Assembly (NCBI RefSeq): GCF_001280565.1
Contig: NZ_LGRO01000001.1
Location: 2,542,001-2,606,000, forward strand
Direction: 5' to 3'
Length of the DNA stretch: 64,000 nt
DNA from: Sulfobacillus thermosulfidooxidans
GTDB taxonomy: Bacteria > Bacillota > Sulfobacillia > Sulfobacillales > Sulfobacillaceae
The position numbers and the translations under genes are program-made. Positions 1 to 7,220 of the stretch are shown one piece after another; position 1 is the stretch's first letter; each line of letters begins with the position of its first letter. The notes under the pieces are model-generated. The model saw nothing but the letters and a program-made list of their open reading frames with translations, was not told the origin of the DNA and made no database searches.

Positions 1-2
1 TC

Positions 3-182
3 CTAAAAACTAGCAGGAAGGTGGTCTACCGCCTTCACTCGGCCAAGACAATGTGGCATATTTTGAGGACGGATCACCGCCAACATGCCGTTTGGGACAG
101 TCCCCGTGCGCAACACGCTGGGACACCGAAACTGGCGTCGTTGTTCACCCTAAAATTTCAGCTAGTTCACGACGCCCAATAA
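3..182 (+). CDS. Putative 3' end of a gene cut by the window edge
   Basis: An uninterrupted frame enters from the left edge and ends at TAA (180-182), giving about 59 residues. The composition is rich in His, Arg and Trp (for example MWHILRTDHRQHAVWD), as seen in some transposase or DNA-binding C-termini, but I do not recognise the family. Another frame is also open after an early TAG at 11-13, so coding is not certain. The codons look plausible and the frame stops just before a short tandem repeat. The upstream part would decide. Confidence 0.35.
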   Translation, partial: LKTSRKVVYRLHSAKTMWHILRTDHRQHAVWDSPRAQHAGTPKLASLFTLKFQLVHDAQ

Positions 183-208
183 TCATCAATTGTTAATCAT
201 CAATTGTA
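181..208. repeat. Tandem 14-bp direct repeat
   Basis: The unit AATCATCAATTGT plus one base occurs twice back to back (181-194 and 195-208), directly after the stop codon of the incomplete upstream frame. Each unit contains the palindrome CAATTG. It could be a regulatory or recombination scar; no function can be assigned. Confidence 0.7.
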
Positions 209-310
209 ATCTGCGAACAGTATAGCTTAATGGCGATGACCGACACGGCGTCTAGGGCCGATATTCCCGATGTGAATTCTTGGCTTGGGGCGTGAGTGTC
301 TCTCCGTGAT

Positions 311-775
311 TTAATAGTCAAAACTCAAAAGCACCATCAGAACGAAGATGGCGAAAAACCCCAACAGTTCTATGCCTGCATACTTTTTCACTCGGTTGGT
401 GATCGCTCGGAACTCAGGAGTGCCGAACCCATGTGCGAGTCCCTTTTTGATATTGCGGCCAATCATGAAAATACCCCACCAATATACGAGGAGCGATACA
501 ACAAACGCAATGAGATACGTGTTGCCGTATGTGTGTCCGATATTGCTCCATGCATGAAGCGGAAAACCAAGGATAATGCCGAAGATGATCGCCAGTGTGC
601 TCACAGGAGTCATATACCGTTCAGCCAATTTGGCGTAGATCGCCATAAATGGATTGGCGTGCGTTGCATCAATCTTGCTTGTTGCTGGAATCACTACGAA
701 GGTAGAAAATATGCTCCCGCCAAACCAGAGTACGCCGAACAACACGTGCAACCCTTGCAAAATCATCGTCCCCAT
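311..775 (-). CDS. Four-helix integral membrane protein (CopD/DUF2269-like)
   Basis: This is a 154-residue hydrophobic protein with about four membrane helices. It starts MGTMILQGLHVLFGVLWFGG, and the early helix with a conserved His and a WFGG turn resembles the CopD/DUF2269 class of small membrane proteins. A second His-containing stretch (FPLHAW) lies near the middle, so heme or metal binding is possible but unproven. The start at 775 is chosen because GGGAGA lies seven bases upstream; an upstream TTG at 796 would overlap that site. The gene stands alone. Substrate is unknown. Confidence 0.65.
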   Translation of the reverse strand: MGTMILQGLHVLFGVLWFGGSIFSTFVVIPATSKIDATHANPFMAIYAKLAERYMTPVSTLAIIFGIILGFPLHAWSNIGHTYGNTYLIAFVVSLLVYWWGIFMIGRNIKKGLAHGFGTPEFRAITNRVKKYAGIELLGFFAIFVLMVLLSFDY

Positions 776-796
776 AGAGTTTTCTCCCATATTCAA

Positions 797-1151
797 AAAT
801 GATTAGGATGAATAAGCGGTATCCCACACAAAATGGTGGTACTGGCGTTGAGTGGGCTATGACATCGACCACGGAATACGGACGGTACGCCGCAAAGCAA
901 CATTATTTGTCCAACCGACTTAGGGTGACTCTGTCCCAATGGCAAGCGAAGAGGGTTTCTGGGATACGATAAAAATCCACGATATCACTCAACTTTTGCA
1001 CGGCAGAGGTGTACAAAAACGTTGTCAGGGAGCCGATTCTTGGGGTTTACGTGACTGCTTGAAAACAAAACATGCTTCATTTCTGGTAGGCTGTAGGTGT
1101 AAAACAAAATTTTTATAAAGGTAGATATTTTATATATCTATCACAAAATCA
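797..1151. other. Intergenic stretch without a convincing gene
   Basis: I see no supported gene in these 355 bases. A 58-codon frame begins at an ATG near 940 on the plus strand but lacks a ribosome site and resembles no family. The segment from about 1090 to 1150 is very A/T-rich. Confidence 0.5.
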
Positions 1152-1382
1152 TCAAGATTCAAGAGTTTTCAATGCAATCTTTTTGCGCTGTGGGTTGTTG
1201 AACACAATGGCCAGCGCGGTTTGGCGCCAAATATCTGTGGTTGGCAAAGGATGAACGTCTAAAAAGGCGATCCATTTAATGATGATGCCTCCCAGTCTCG
1301 CGCATACGTCGCGAAGCGCACTTGGTGCTCGAGTGGGTGCTGCAGGGGTTCTGGTAGAATCGGGAACCGTCTCTAGGCGCAA
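1152..1382 (-). CDS. Short hypothetical frame, possibly a gene remnant
   Basis: This is a 76-codon frame starting with TTG and lacking a clear ribosome site. The product has a hydrophobic middle (LGGIIIKWIAFLDVHPLPTTDIW) and a basic C-terminus. It lies directly downstream of another short minus-strand frame (1386-1562) in an otherwise gene-poor region. The pair may be pieces of one decayed gene, perhaps a transposase, because an LGG turn followed by a Trp-containing segment is seen in some. I could not confirm a family. Confidence 0.25.
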   Translation of the reverse strand: MRLETVPDSTRTPAAPTRAPSALRDVCARLGGIIIKWIAFLDVHPLPTTDIWRQTALAIVFNNPQRKKIALKTLES

Positions 1383-1385
1383 CTG

Positions 1386-1562
1386 TCAAGCGCTACGGAC
1401 TACATTGCGGAGCGGTTCGGGATGATTTTGCCGGATGCGTCCAAGCACCATATTCAGCATCACCAGCAGTGTCGACGTATCCCGTGTATGGGCGATGGCT
1501 ATTAAAATCCCAACTAATTCTGTACAACGATGGCTATGCTGCGAAATCTCTATAAAAGGCAT
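1386..1562 (-). CDS. Short hypothetical frame of 58 residues
   Basis: An ATG at 1562 opens a 58-codon frame. The middle of the product is predicted helical (LLVMLNMVLGRIRQNHPEPL). It ends three bases before the start of the next minus-strand frame. No strong Shine-Dalgarno sequence precedes it. It may be a small gene or part of a decayed gene together with 1152-1382; I do not recognise it. Confidence 0.25.
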   Translation of the reverse strand: MPFIEISQHSHRCTELVGILIAIAHTRDTSTLLVMLNMVLGRIRQNHPEPLRNVVRSA

Positions 1563-2103
1563 TTAAGGCCATGCAAAAACTAAGATCAACTACAAATATA
1601 ACTACCCAAACATTTTCGTCTGGGAAATCATTCTGGGCGCTCGGCATTAAAACCGGTTTGTGATGAAATATGACTATGGCTGTTAGGGTTACCAAAAGAG
1701 GCATCTGCAGGTTAATTCAATTCGACAAGTTAATCTGGTTCAATGAAGTGGCGGGTTCATTCTCTTTAATCTGACATAGTGGTGTTGACTCTCATTAAAC
1801 CGATCACGCCGGTTTATTTGTAGCGATGATTTCGCTTAAATTCATAATTTTGGGGATTTGATGGATATTGAGATGAGTGAATGGTGTTGCCAATGTAGTA
1901 AATGAAAGAACTTTCGATTGAGATAACAACTGTGAGATATTCGAATATAGCCAATGCATAACTCATGAGAAGATTATGTTAAAGACAGAGCAAAGTAAAA
2001 GGTAAAAATAAAGGAAAGCGATAGGAAAAAAATGCGCTGTATCAAAAAACGTCAAGACTAAGCGAATAGACCCCAGTGAGAATATTAGGAGGAAAAATTT
2101 ATC
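1563..2103. other. Long non-coding upstream region of the glycerol operon
   Basis: These 541 A/T-rich bases precede glpK and contain no convincing reading frame on either strand. The end holds the glpK ribosome site AGGAGGAAAA (from about 2089). The operon promoter must lie here, but I cannot point to a consensus -35/-10 pair with confidence. Confidence 0.5.
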
Positions 2104-3612
2104 ATGGGTTATCAGTATGTTTTGGCGCTGGATCAAGGGACCACAAGTAGCCGTGCCATTTTATTTAATCAAGCAGGTCAAGTTGTTGCAGCCGGTCAGA
2201 AAGAATTACGCCAAATTTATCCGCAACCGGGGTGGGTGGAGCATGATCCCGATGATATTTGGCAGTCACAATGGCAAGCCATCCAAGAATGCCTCAACAC
2301 GTCGCAAGTACCAATTTCTCAGATTCGTGCTATCGGAATTACTAATCAACGCGAAACAACGGTTGTATGGAATAAAAATACGGGTCGACCCATCTATAAC
2401 GCCATTGTCTGGCAGTGCCGGCGAACGGCTAGATATTGTGATCAATTGCGTGAACAAAATCTCAGTGACACATTTCGGAGAAAAACCGGTCTGGTTATCG
2501 ATGCCTATTTTTCGGGGACGAAAGTTGCCTGGATTTTAGATCATGTTCCGGGTGCAAGGGATTTGGCGGCACAAGGAGACCTGGTTTTTGGCACCGTTGA
2601 CAGCTGGTTAATATTCAAATTAACCGATGGCGCGGTGCATGTGACCGACTATTCCAATGCTTCCAGGACCTTGCTATATAACATTCATGACTTGTCATGG
2701 GATGAGGATTTGCTAAACATTTTGAACATTCCGCTCTCAATGTGTCCTAGGGTTGTCGATTCTTCGGGGATTTGTGCCTATACCAGCACGCATTGGTTCG
2801 GACAAGACATTCCGATTGCCGGTATTGCTGGAGATCAACAAGCGGCGTTATTCGGCCAAAACTGTTTTAGCCCCGGTTCGGTCAAAAATACTTACGGGAC
2901 CGGATCATTTCTCTTGATGAATACCGGCACCCAACCCGTTGTATCTGATCATGGGTTATTGACAACGATTGCTTGGGGGATTTCTGGACAAATCACTTAT
3001 GCCCTCGAAGGCTCCATCTTTATCACTGGCGCTGTCGTGCAGTGGCTGCGGGATGAATTACAATTAATTCATACCGCTAAGGAAACTGAAGCTCTGGCGT
3101 TGTCGGTGAATAGCACCAATGGCGTGTATGTGGTGCCAGCCTTTGTGGGGTTAGGCGCACCGTACTGGGATAGTTATGCGAGGGGGACTATTGTGGGCTT
3201 AACCCGGGGGAGTAATCGTGCTCATCTTGTTCGAGCCGCCTTAGAATCTATTGCTTATCAGACCCGGGATGTTTTAGATGTGATGCAACAAGACAGTAAC
3301 CACTCGATTTCGGCATTGCGAGTCGACGGGGGTGCTATTGCCAATCAATTTTTGGCGCAGTTCCAAGCAGATATCTTGGGACTTCTTGTACAACGTCCCC
3401 AAGTCACAGAAACGACGGCCATGGGCGCCGCTTTTCTTGCGGGATTGGCGACAGGTGTCTGGCCGGGTTTTGAGCCTCTAACAGCTGCATGGCATCTTGA
3501 TGCGGAATTTTCTCCGGCAATGGATGAATCCACCCGAGAGAGACTCTATCAGGGATGGCAAAGGGCAGTTAGCCGTGCGCAAAACTGGGTCGATGGAAAT
3601 GATGGCGAATAG
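2104..3612 (+). CDS. glpK: Glycerol kinase
   Basis: Glycerol kinase phosphorylates glycerol to sn-glycerol 3-phosphate with ATP in the cytoplasm. The 502-residue length is typical. The FGGY-kinase fold is evident: N-terminal [13 protein letters not shown] phosphate loop, GITNQRET, the substrate segment [21 protein letters not shown], and the C-terminal [20 protein letters not shown] signature. His230, in STHWFGQ just before [10 protein letters not shown], aligns with the histidine that HPr phosphorylates in Gram-positive glycerol kinases, so PTS activation is plausible and fits the PTS-type dhaKLM genes downstream. The ribosome site AGGAGG is well placed before ATG. The gap to dhaK is 11 bases, so the genes are probably one operon. 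No glycerol facilitator or GlpD is in the window. Confidence 0.97.
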   Translation: MGYQYVLALDQGTTSSRAILFNQAGQVVAAGQKELRQIYPQPGWVEHDPDDIWQSQWQAIQECLNTSQVPISQIRAIGITNQRETTVVWNKNTGRPIYNAIVWQCRRTARYCDQLREQNLSDTFRRKTGLVIDAYFSGTKVAWILDHVPGARDLAAQGDLVFGTVDSWLIFKLTDGAVHVTDYSNASRTLLYNIHDLSWDEDLLNILNIPLSMCPRVVDSSGICAYTSTHWFGQDIPIAGIAGDQQAALFGQNCFSPGSVKNTYGTGSFLLMNTGTQPVVSDHGLLTTIAWGISGQITYALEGSIFITGAVVQWLRDELQLIHTAKETEALALSVNSTNGVYVVPAFVGLGAPYWDSYARGTIVGLTRGSNRAHLVRAALESIAYQTRDVLDVMQQDSNHSISALRVDGGAIANQFLAQFQADILGLLVQRPQVTETTAMGAAFLAGLATGVWPGFEPLTAAWHLDAEFSPAMDESTRERLYQGWQRAVSRAQNWVDGNDGE

Positions 3613-3623
3613 GAGGGCAAACA

Positions 3624-4637
3624 ATGAAAAAACTCCTGGATCAGGTCGAAACCATGGTGGAGGATGCGTTGGATGGATTCGTGTGGGCTTTTCCTCAGTA
3701 TCTTAGACGTCTTCCCGGCAGCTATGTTCTTGCCCGAGTAGAACCCAAAGGGACTGGCAAAGTCGGTATTGTGTCCGGAGGCGGTTCCGGTCATGAGCCT
3801 GCTCACGGTGGGTACGTTGGCTATGGAATGCTCGATGCGGCTGTGGCAGGCGAAGTTTTTACCTCGCCAACACCGGATCAAATTCTTGAAGGGATTCGGG
3901 CCGCTAATCACGGTGCAGGGGTTCTCTTAGTTATCAAAAATTACACGGGCGATGTGATGAATTTTGAGATTGCTCAAGATTTGGCTAGAGAAGAAGGAAT
4001 ACCAACCGAGGCGGTGGTGGTGAATGATGATGTGGCAGTCGACGATTCCTTATATACCACCGGACGACGAGGCATTGCTGGGACCATTTTTGTTCACAAA
4101 ATTGCGGGAGCCCTGGCGGAAGCGGGGGCTTCTTTAGAATCCGTCCGGGACGGGGCAAAAGAGGTGATCCACCACGTGCGGTCGATGGGCTTTGCCCTCA
4201 CCCCTTGCACCGTTCCCGCGGCGGGACAACCGAGTTTTACATTAGCGGATACTGAGATGGAAATGGGAATTGGTATTCACGGAGAACCTGGCACACACCG
4301 ACAACAGGTGCGGCCAGCCCGGGAATTAGCCCATGAAATTCTTCGTCAAATCGCTGCAGATCTTTCGTTAAAACCCGGGGAGGATGTGGCCTGTATCATT
4401 AACGGTATGGGTGCGACGCCACTTTTGGAGTTAGCGGTTTTCGCCAAAGATGTGGCCGAGTGGTTTCATCAAGCAGAGCTTCACCCCAAATTTGTGATGA
4501 TGGGAGAATTTATGACTTCACTCGATATGGCGGGGGCCTCTATCAGCGTGCTGCGTTTAAGTGAGGATATGAGACAGGGCTTGTGGGCAGCTTGTGATAC
4601 GCCTGCCTGGCGCCAGGGGGTCAAATATGACCAGTGA
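3624..4637 (+). CDS. dhaK: Dihydroxyacetone kinase, DhaK (substrate-binding) subunit
   Basis: DhaK binds dihydroxyacetone covalently and receives phosphate from DhaL. The 337 residues match the family. Visible signatures are VSGGGSGHEPAHGGYVG (about residues 50-66), the KNYTGDVMNFE block (105-115), and GIGIHGEPG, where His219 is the residue that forms the hemiaminal with the substrate. AGGAGG lies just before ATG. The 3' end overlaps dhaL by 11 bases, which suggests translational coupling. The gene makes a four-gene operon with glpK, dhaL and dhaM. Confidence 0.97.
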   Translation: MKKLLDQVETMVEDALDGFVWAFPQYLRRLPGSYVLARVEPKGTGKVGIVSGGGSGHEPAHGGYVGYGMLDAAVAGEVFTSPTPDQILEGIRAANHGAGVLLVIKNYTGDVMNFEIAQDLAREEGIPTEAVVVNDDVAVDDSLYTTGRRGIAGTIFVHKIAGALAEAGASLESVRDGAKEVIHHVRSMGFALTPCTVPAAGQPSFTLADTEMEMGIGIHGEPGTHRQQVRPARELAHEILRQIAADLSLKPGEDVACIINGMGATPLLELAVFAKDVAEWFHQAELHPKFVMMGEFMTSLDMAGASISVLRLSEDMRQGLWAACDTPAWRQGVKYDQ

Positions 4638-5250
4638 CCAATTTCGGCAATTATGGATCTGTTTTGCTGAGCAAGTGAGGGCTTATACCGACACATTAAA
4701 TGATTTGGACCGGGCCATTGGCGATGGGGATCACGGGACTAATCTCGCCCGCGGCTTGAACAAAGTTCGCGCTGTGTGGCCTAATGGGGATCTTTCTCTC
4801 CCTGACTTACAAGAGATGAGCAAACAAGTGGGAATGACATTACTCAGCACCGTCGGCGGTGCTTCGGGGGCTTTGTGGGGATCGGGCTTGTTAAAGGCCG
4901 CCCAAGCATTGCCGCAAGAGGATGTTGCCGGGGATGATACGGTGATTTTATGGATTGAAACTCTTGTGAACAACATCGAGATGCGGGGAAAATCCCAGGT
5001 GGGTGACAAGACGATGGTGGACGTGATGCGCCCTGCTATCAATTGGCTTATGGAAACTCCAGGATGCTTTCGTGAACGATTAGAAGCTTTGCCTGCTTTA
5101 ACAACACAGTGGATGGAAAGCACGAAAGATTTGCAAGCCAAACGGGGACGTGCGGCATATTTGGGCGCACGCAGCATTGGACACATTGACCCGGGTTCCT
5201 TTTCCGCAGCATTATGGTGGCAATGTTTAAGCAAGGTGGTGGCTTGCTAG
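4627..5250 (+). CDS. dhaL: Dihydroxyacetone kinase, DhaL (ADP-binding) subunit
   Basis: DhaL carries a tightly bound ADP that is re-phosphorylated by DhaM and passes phosphate to DhaK-bound dihydroxyacetone. The 207-residue product has AIGDGDHGTNLARG (Mg-ADP aspartates), STVGGASGALWGSG, VGDKTMVDVM and the C-terminal RGRAAYLGARSIGHIDPG, all typical of DhaL. I chose ATG 4627, with GCCAGGGGG upstream. An earlier in-frame ATG at 4594 lies inside dhaK and would add residues foreign to the family. The stop is two bases before dhaM. Confidence 0.96.
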   Translation: MTSDQFRQLWICFAEQVRAYTDTLNDLDRAIGDGDHGTNLARGLNKVRAVWPNGDLSLPDLQEMSKQVGMTLLSTVGGASGALWGSGLLKAAQALPQEDVAGDDTVILWIETLVNNIEMRGKSQVGDKTMVDVMRPAINWLMETPGCFRERLEALPALTTQWMESTKDLQAKRGRAAYLGARSIGHIDPGSFSAALWWQCLSKVVAC

Positions 5251-5252
5251 AA

Positions 5253-5639
5253 ATGACCGGAATATTGCTCGTTTCCCATTCTAAACAATTAGCTGAGGGC
5301 TTAGCGCAATTGCTTCACGGCGTGGCGGGTGAGGAATTGCTCATCGAAACCGTGGGTGGAATTCAGAACTTAGGAGTTGATGCCACCATGGTTCTAGAGG
5401 GAATCGACGATTTGACAGATTGGGGATGTACAACCATCCTGATTTTTGGCGATCTGGGCAGTGCCTTTTTGGCGGCGGAAACCGCTCGGGATTTAATGCA
5501 AGGCACTCAGGACATCCGGGTAGTGGATGCTCCGTTTGTGGAAGGATCCTTGGCCGCATGTATGGTATTGACTATGGGTTCGACTGCCGAGGAAGCCATT
5601 AAGGCAGCAGAAGAGGCATATCAGATTCGTAAGCGTTAG
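5253..5639 (+). CDS. dhaM: PTS-dependent dihydroxyacetone phosphotransfer protein DhaM (EIIA domain only)
   Basis: DhaM relays phosphate from the PTS (HPr) to ADP on DhaL. The 128-residue product begins MTGILLVSHSKQLAEG, with the phospho-acceptor His at position 9, as in EIIA-mannose folds. GDLGSAFLAAETA and VEGSLAACMVL complete the fold. It has only the EIIA-like domain, without the HPr and EI-like domains of the E. coli protein, so enzyme I and HPr must be encoded elsewhere. ATG 5253 is preferred over in-frame starts from 5214 that lie inside dhaL. It is the last gene before a strong terminator. Confidence 0.95.
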   Translation: MTGILLVSHSKQLAEGLAQLLHGVAGEELLIETVGGIQNLGVDATMVLEGIDDLTDWGCTTILIFGDLGSAFLAAETARDLMQGTQDIRVVDAPFVEGSLAACMVLTMGSTAEEAIKAAEEAYQIRKR

Positions 5640-5649
5640 GTGATAAGGC

Positions 5650-5683
5650 AAAAATCAGGTCCGGTTATAGGGACCTGATTTTT
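5650..5683 (+). terminator. Rho-independent terminator of the glpK-dhaKLM operon
   Basis: A perfect 13-bp stem (AAAAATCAGGTCC / GGACCTGATTTTT, 5650-5662 with 5671-5683) closes an 8-base loop and ends in a T run. It starts 10 bases after the dhaM stop. The A-rich and T-rich ends would also let it act on the minus strand for the converging lipoprotein gene at 5717. Confidence 0.92.
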
Positions 5684-5716
5684 GTTGCCAAAAAGCTCGT
5701 ATCACCGCTTGTCCCA

Positions 5717-6295
5717 TCATTGGTTGGTTATTGTAATGGTGCCGCGCATATAACCCGGTGTGACCATAGCTCCTCCCATGCCCATGGGCGACGTGGCACA
5801 AGGCGCCATACATTGCCATAAGTAAGAACCGGCTTGGTGGAACGGAATTTCGGCGGTGACTGTGACAGTTTTCCCGGGCGGGGCAACAGGGATGGGTAAA
5901 TTAATGCCCAGGGCAGGAATGGTGAACGTATGAGAGATCTCGTTATTGGCAATCTGAGAGACGGTTTTGCCGTCAACCTTCTCAGTTCCGCCGATTGTCC
6001 CTCTGACCTGATCGTTTTGAGTCATCATTAGAGGTGACGCCCCGCTATCATGGGAGATAATGGTCAGTTTGACCACGGAGTTTTGGGGTGCTGACCAAAA
6101 AGCGGGCTGATATTGTGGCCATCCCGGCCGGTGAATTTCTTTGCCGGTTCGAATCACCATCGTTCGCGCGATTACCGTGTGACTCGGTGAGGGGCTCGCG
6201 GGGCTCGGCCCTGACATCATGGAGCATGCGGCGATGAACGGCAGAGACACGGTCACCGCGGAAAAAGACACCAACGAACGAATCAATATGGTCAT
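5717..6295 (-). CDS. Exported cupredoxin lipoprotein resembling the CuA domain of oxidase subunit II
   Basis: This 192-residue protein has a signal peptide ending in a lipobox (LPFIAAC, Cys24) and a Ser/Pro-rich linker, so it should be anchored outside the membrane. The rest resembles the soluble CuA domain of cytochrome oxidase subunit II: ISHTFTIPALGIN (His122) matches the VIHSFWIPAFGI block, and a C-terminal C-x3-C block follows (Cys162, Cys166), with Met173. The CuA histidine between the second Cys and Met is replaced by Pro170, so the binuclear site may be incomplete. The ribosome site TAGGAGG precedes ATG 6295. Role is probably electron transfer or copper handling; this is inference. 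Confidence 0.75.
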   Translation of the reverse strand: MTILIRSLVSFSAVTVSLPFIAACSMMSGPSPASPSPSHTVIARTMVIRTGKEIHRPGWPQYQPAFWSAPQNSVVKLTIISHDSGASPLMMTQNDQVRGTIGGTEKVDGKTVSQIANNEISHTFTIPALGINLPIPVAPPGKTVTVTAEIPFHQAGSYLWQCMAPCATSPMGMGGAMVTPGYMRGTITITNQ

Positions 6296-6609
6296 GATTA
6301 TCCTCCTAATCCTCTTAGCCTGCAGCGCTACATAAGCCTTATGCGTTTTTGGATCCGATGCTCATTGCTGGATAGTGTAGCCAATTTCCCGCAGATTTCA
6401 TACGGCTCACCGGACAGTACTTGTTAGGGGCGATGAGCCATTTGGTTATAGCGCTTGAGAAGGAGTTCCCAAGACTAGAAAAGATTGATCCATGGCCTTT
6501 TTGCAATACAAATTTCTTGGCGCCCATGAATGGTATCATTCTCACTGGTTGATCTTTTATTTCAAATGGGATAGGGTAAAGGGTGGCGTGGACAAGGAAG
6601 GTGATATTC
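6296..6609. other. Divergent intergenic region
   Basis: This 314-base region separates the CuA-like lipoprotein (leftward) from the small membrane protein pair (rightward). It must carry both promoters. I found no reading frame or convincing consensus promoter. Confidence 0.45.
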
Positions 6610-6909
6610 ATGCATTTTGTCATCTGGGCGTACGTCACCTATCTCCTCACATTCATTTTAGGAGTGGTGTTCTTTATACGCTTTGATTTAAAGAAGAAGA
6701 AACTGCCACCCAGCTTTTTGGCAGTACATTTTTTTCTCACCGTGATGACGTTTATCTTTTTTAGTTCAGCGATGGCCCCTTATCTCAAAGAACAATATGG
6801 GCATCCTACAGTTAGCACGGGAGTACACAGCTCAAACTGGTTGAATCTGGAACGGCATGATCATATGTTGCACCAAAAATCCGTTATCCCGCCAAGTAAG
6901 GGGGCATGA
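6610..6909 (+). CDS. Small two-helix membrane protein, first of a tandem paralogous pair
   Basis: This 99-residue protein has two predicted membrane helices (residues about 2-20 and 32-52) separated by a basic loop (DLKKKKLPPS), then a polar His-rich tail. ATG 6610 follows AGGAAGGTGAT; a GTG at 6583 upstream overlaps no ribosome site. The core is recognisably similar to the next gene: a TYLL/TYLI helix, a basic-Pro turn, a His, then a TFIFF/TLVFF helix. Its stop overlaps the next start (ATGA), so the two are translationally coupled. Family unknown; it may act with the adjacent divergent CuA-like lipoprotein. Confidence 0.6.
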   Translation: MHFVIWAYVTYLLTFILGVVFFIRFDLKKKKLPPSFLAVHFFLTVMTFIFFSSAMAPYLKEQYGHPTVSTGVHSSNWLNLERHDHMLHQKSVIPPSKGA

Positions 6910-7085
6910 CGATGACCTTATTAGAATGGACTTATTTGATTTTTTTGCTAACCGTCCTAGGAGGAGCCGTCTTATTTTTCGTCTATTTGCTTCCTAAACG
7001 CAATTTCCCATTGGCATGGGTCATTACGCATTTAGGTTTAGCCGCGATCACGCTTGTCTTCTTCACCGTGGCCATTTTTCATTAG
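6906..7085 (+). CDS. Small two-helix membrane protein, second of the pair (59 residues)
   Basis: This gene overlaps the previous one by four bases (ATGA). The product has two helices (about residues 5-29 and 37-58) joined by a PKRNFP turn. It looks like a shorter paralogue of the upstream protein without its polar tail. A second in-frame ATG at 6912 is an alternative start. Function is unknown; the pair could form a heteromeric membrane unit. Confidence 0.6.
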   Translation: MTMTLLEWTYLIFLLTVLGGAVLFFVYLLPKRNFPLAWVITHLGLAAITLVFFTVAIFH

Positions 7086-7134
7086 ACTCCCCCTTTTTTG
7101 TGATTCGAAAAATCCTTGTGGTGTTTGAGAAGAT

Positions 7135-7165
7135 GGGCCGGTTATGACGCAACCGACCCTTTTTT
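7135..7165 (+). terminator. Rho-independent terminator after the small membrane protein pair
   Basis: GGGCCGGTT (7135-7143) pairs with AACCGACCC (7151-7159), with one mismatch, and is followed by six T. It separates the mini membrane genes from the permease gene that starts 55 bases later. Confidence 0.8.
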
Positions 7166-7220
7166 ATGACCTGAAATCGAGATTTCAAGGCAAGTCAAAA
7201 AGACATCTGAGGTGAACATC

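Noticed and set aside
181-208. CRISPR-like or attachment-site repeat
   Set aside because: Only two adjacent short units without spacers; no integrase or cas gene is present.
296-802. 168-codon plus-strand frame opposite the small membrane protein
   Set aside because: Its product has no hydrophobic or family features, and the opposite strand encodes a coherent four-helix protein with a ribosome site.
939-1130. 58-codon frame beginning at an ATG near 940
   Set aside because: No ribosome site, odd composition and no neighbour context.
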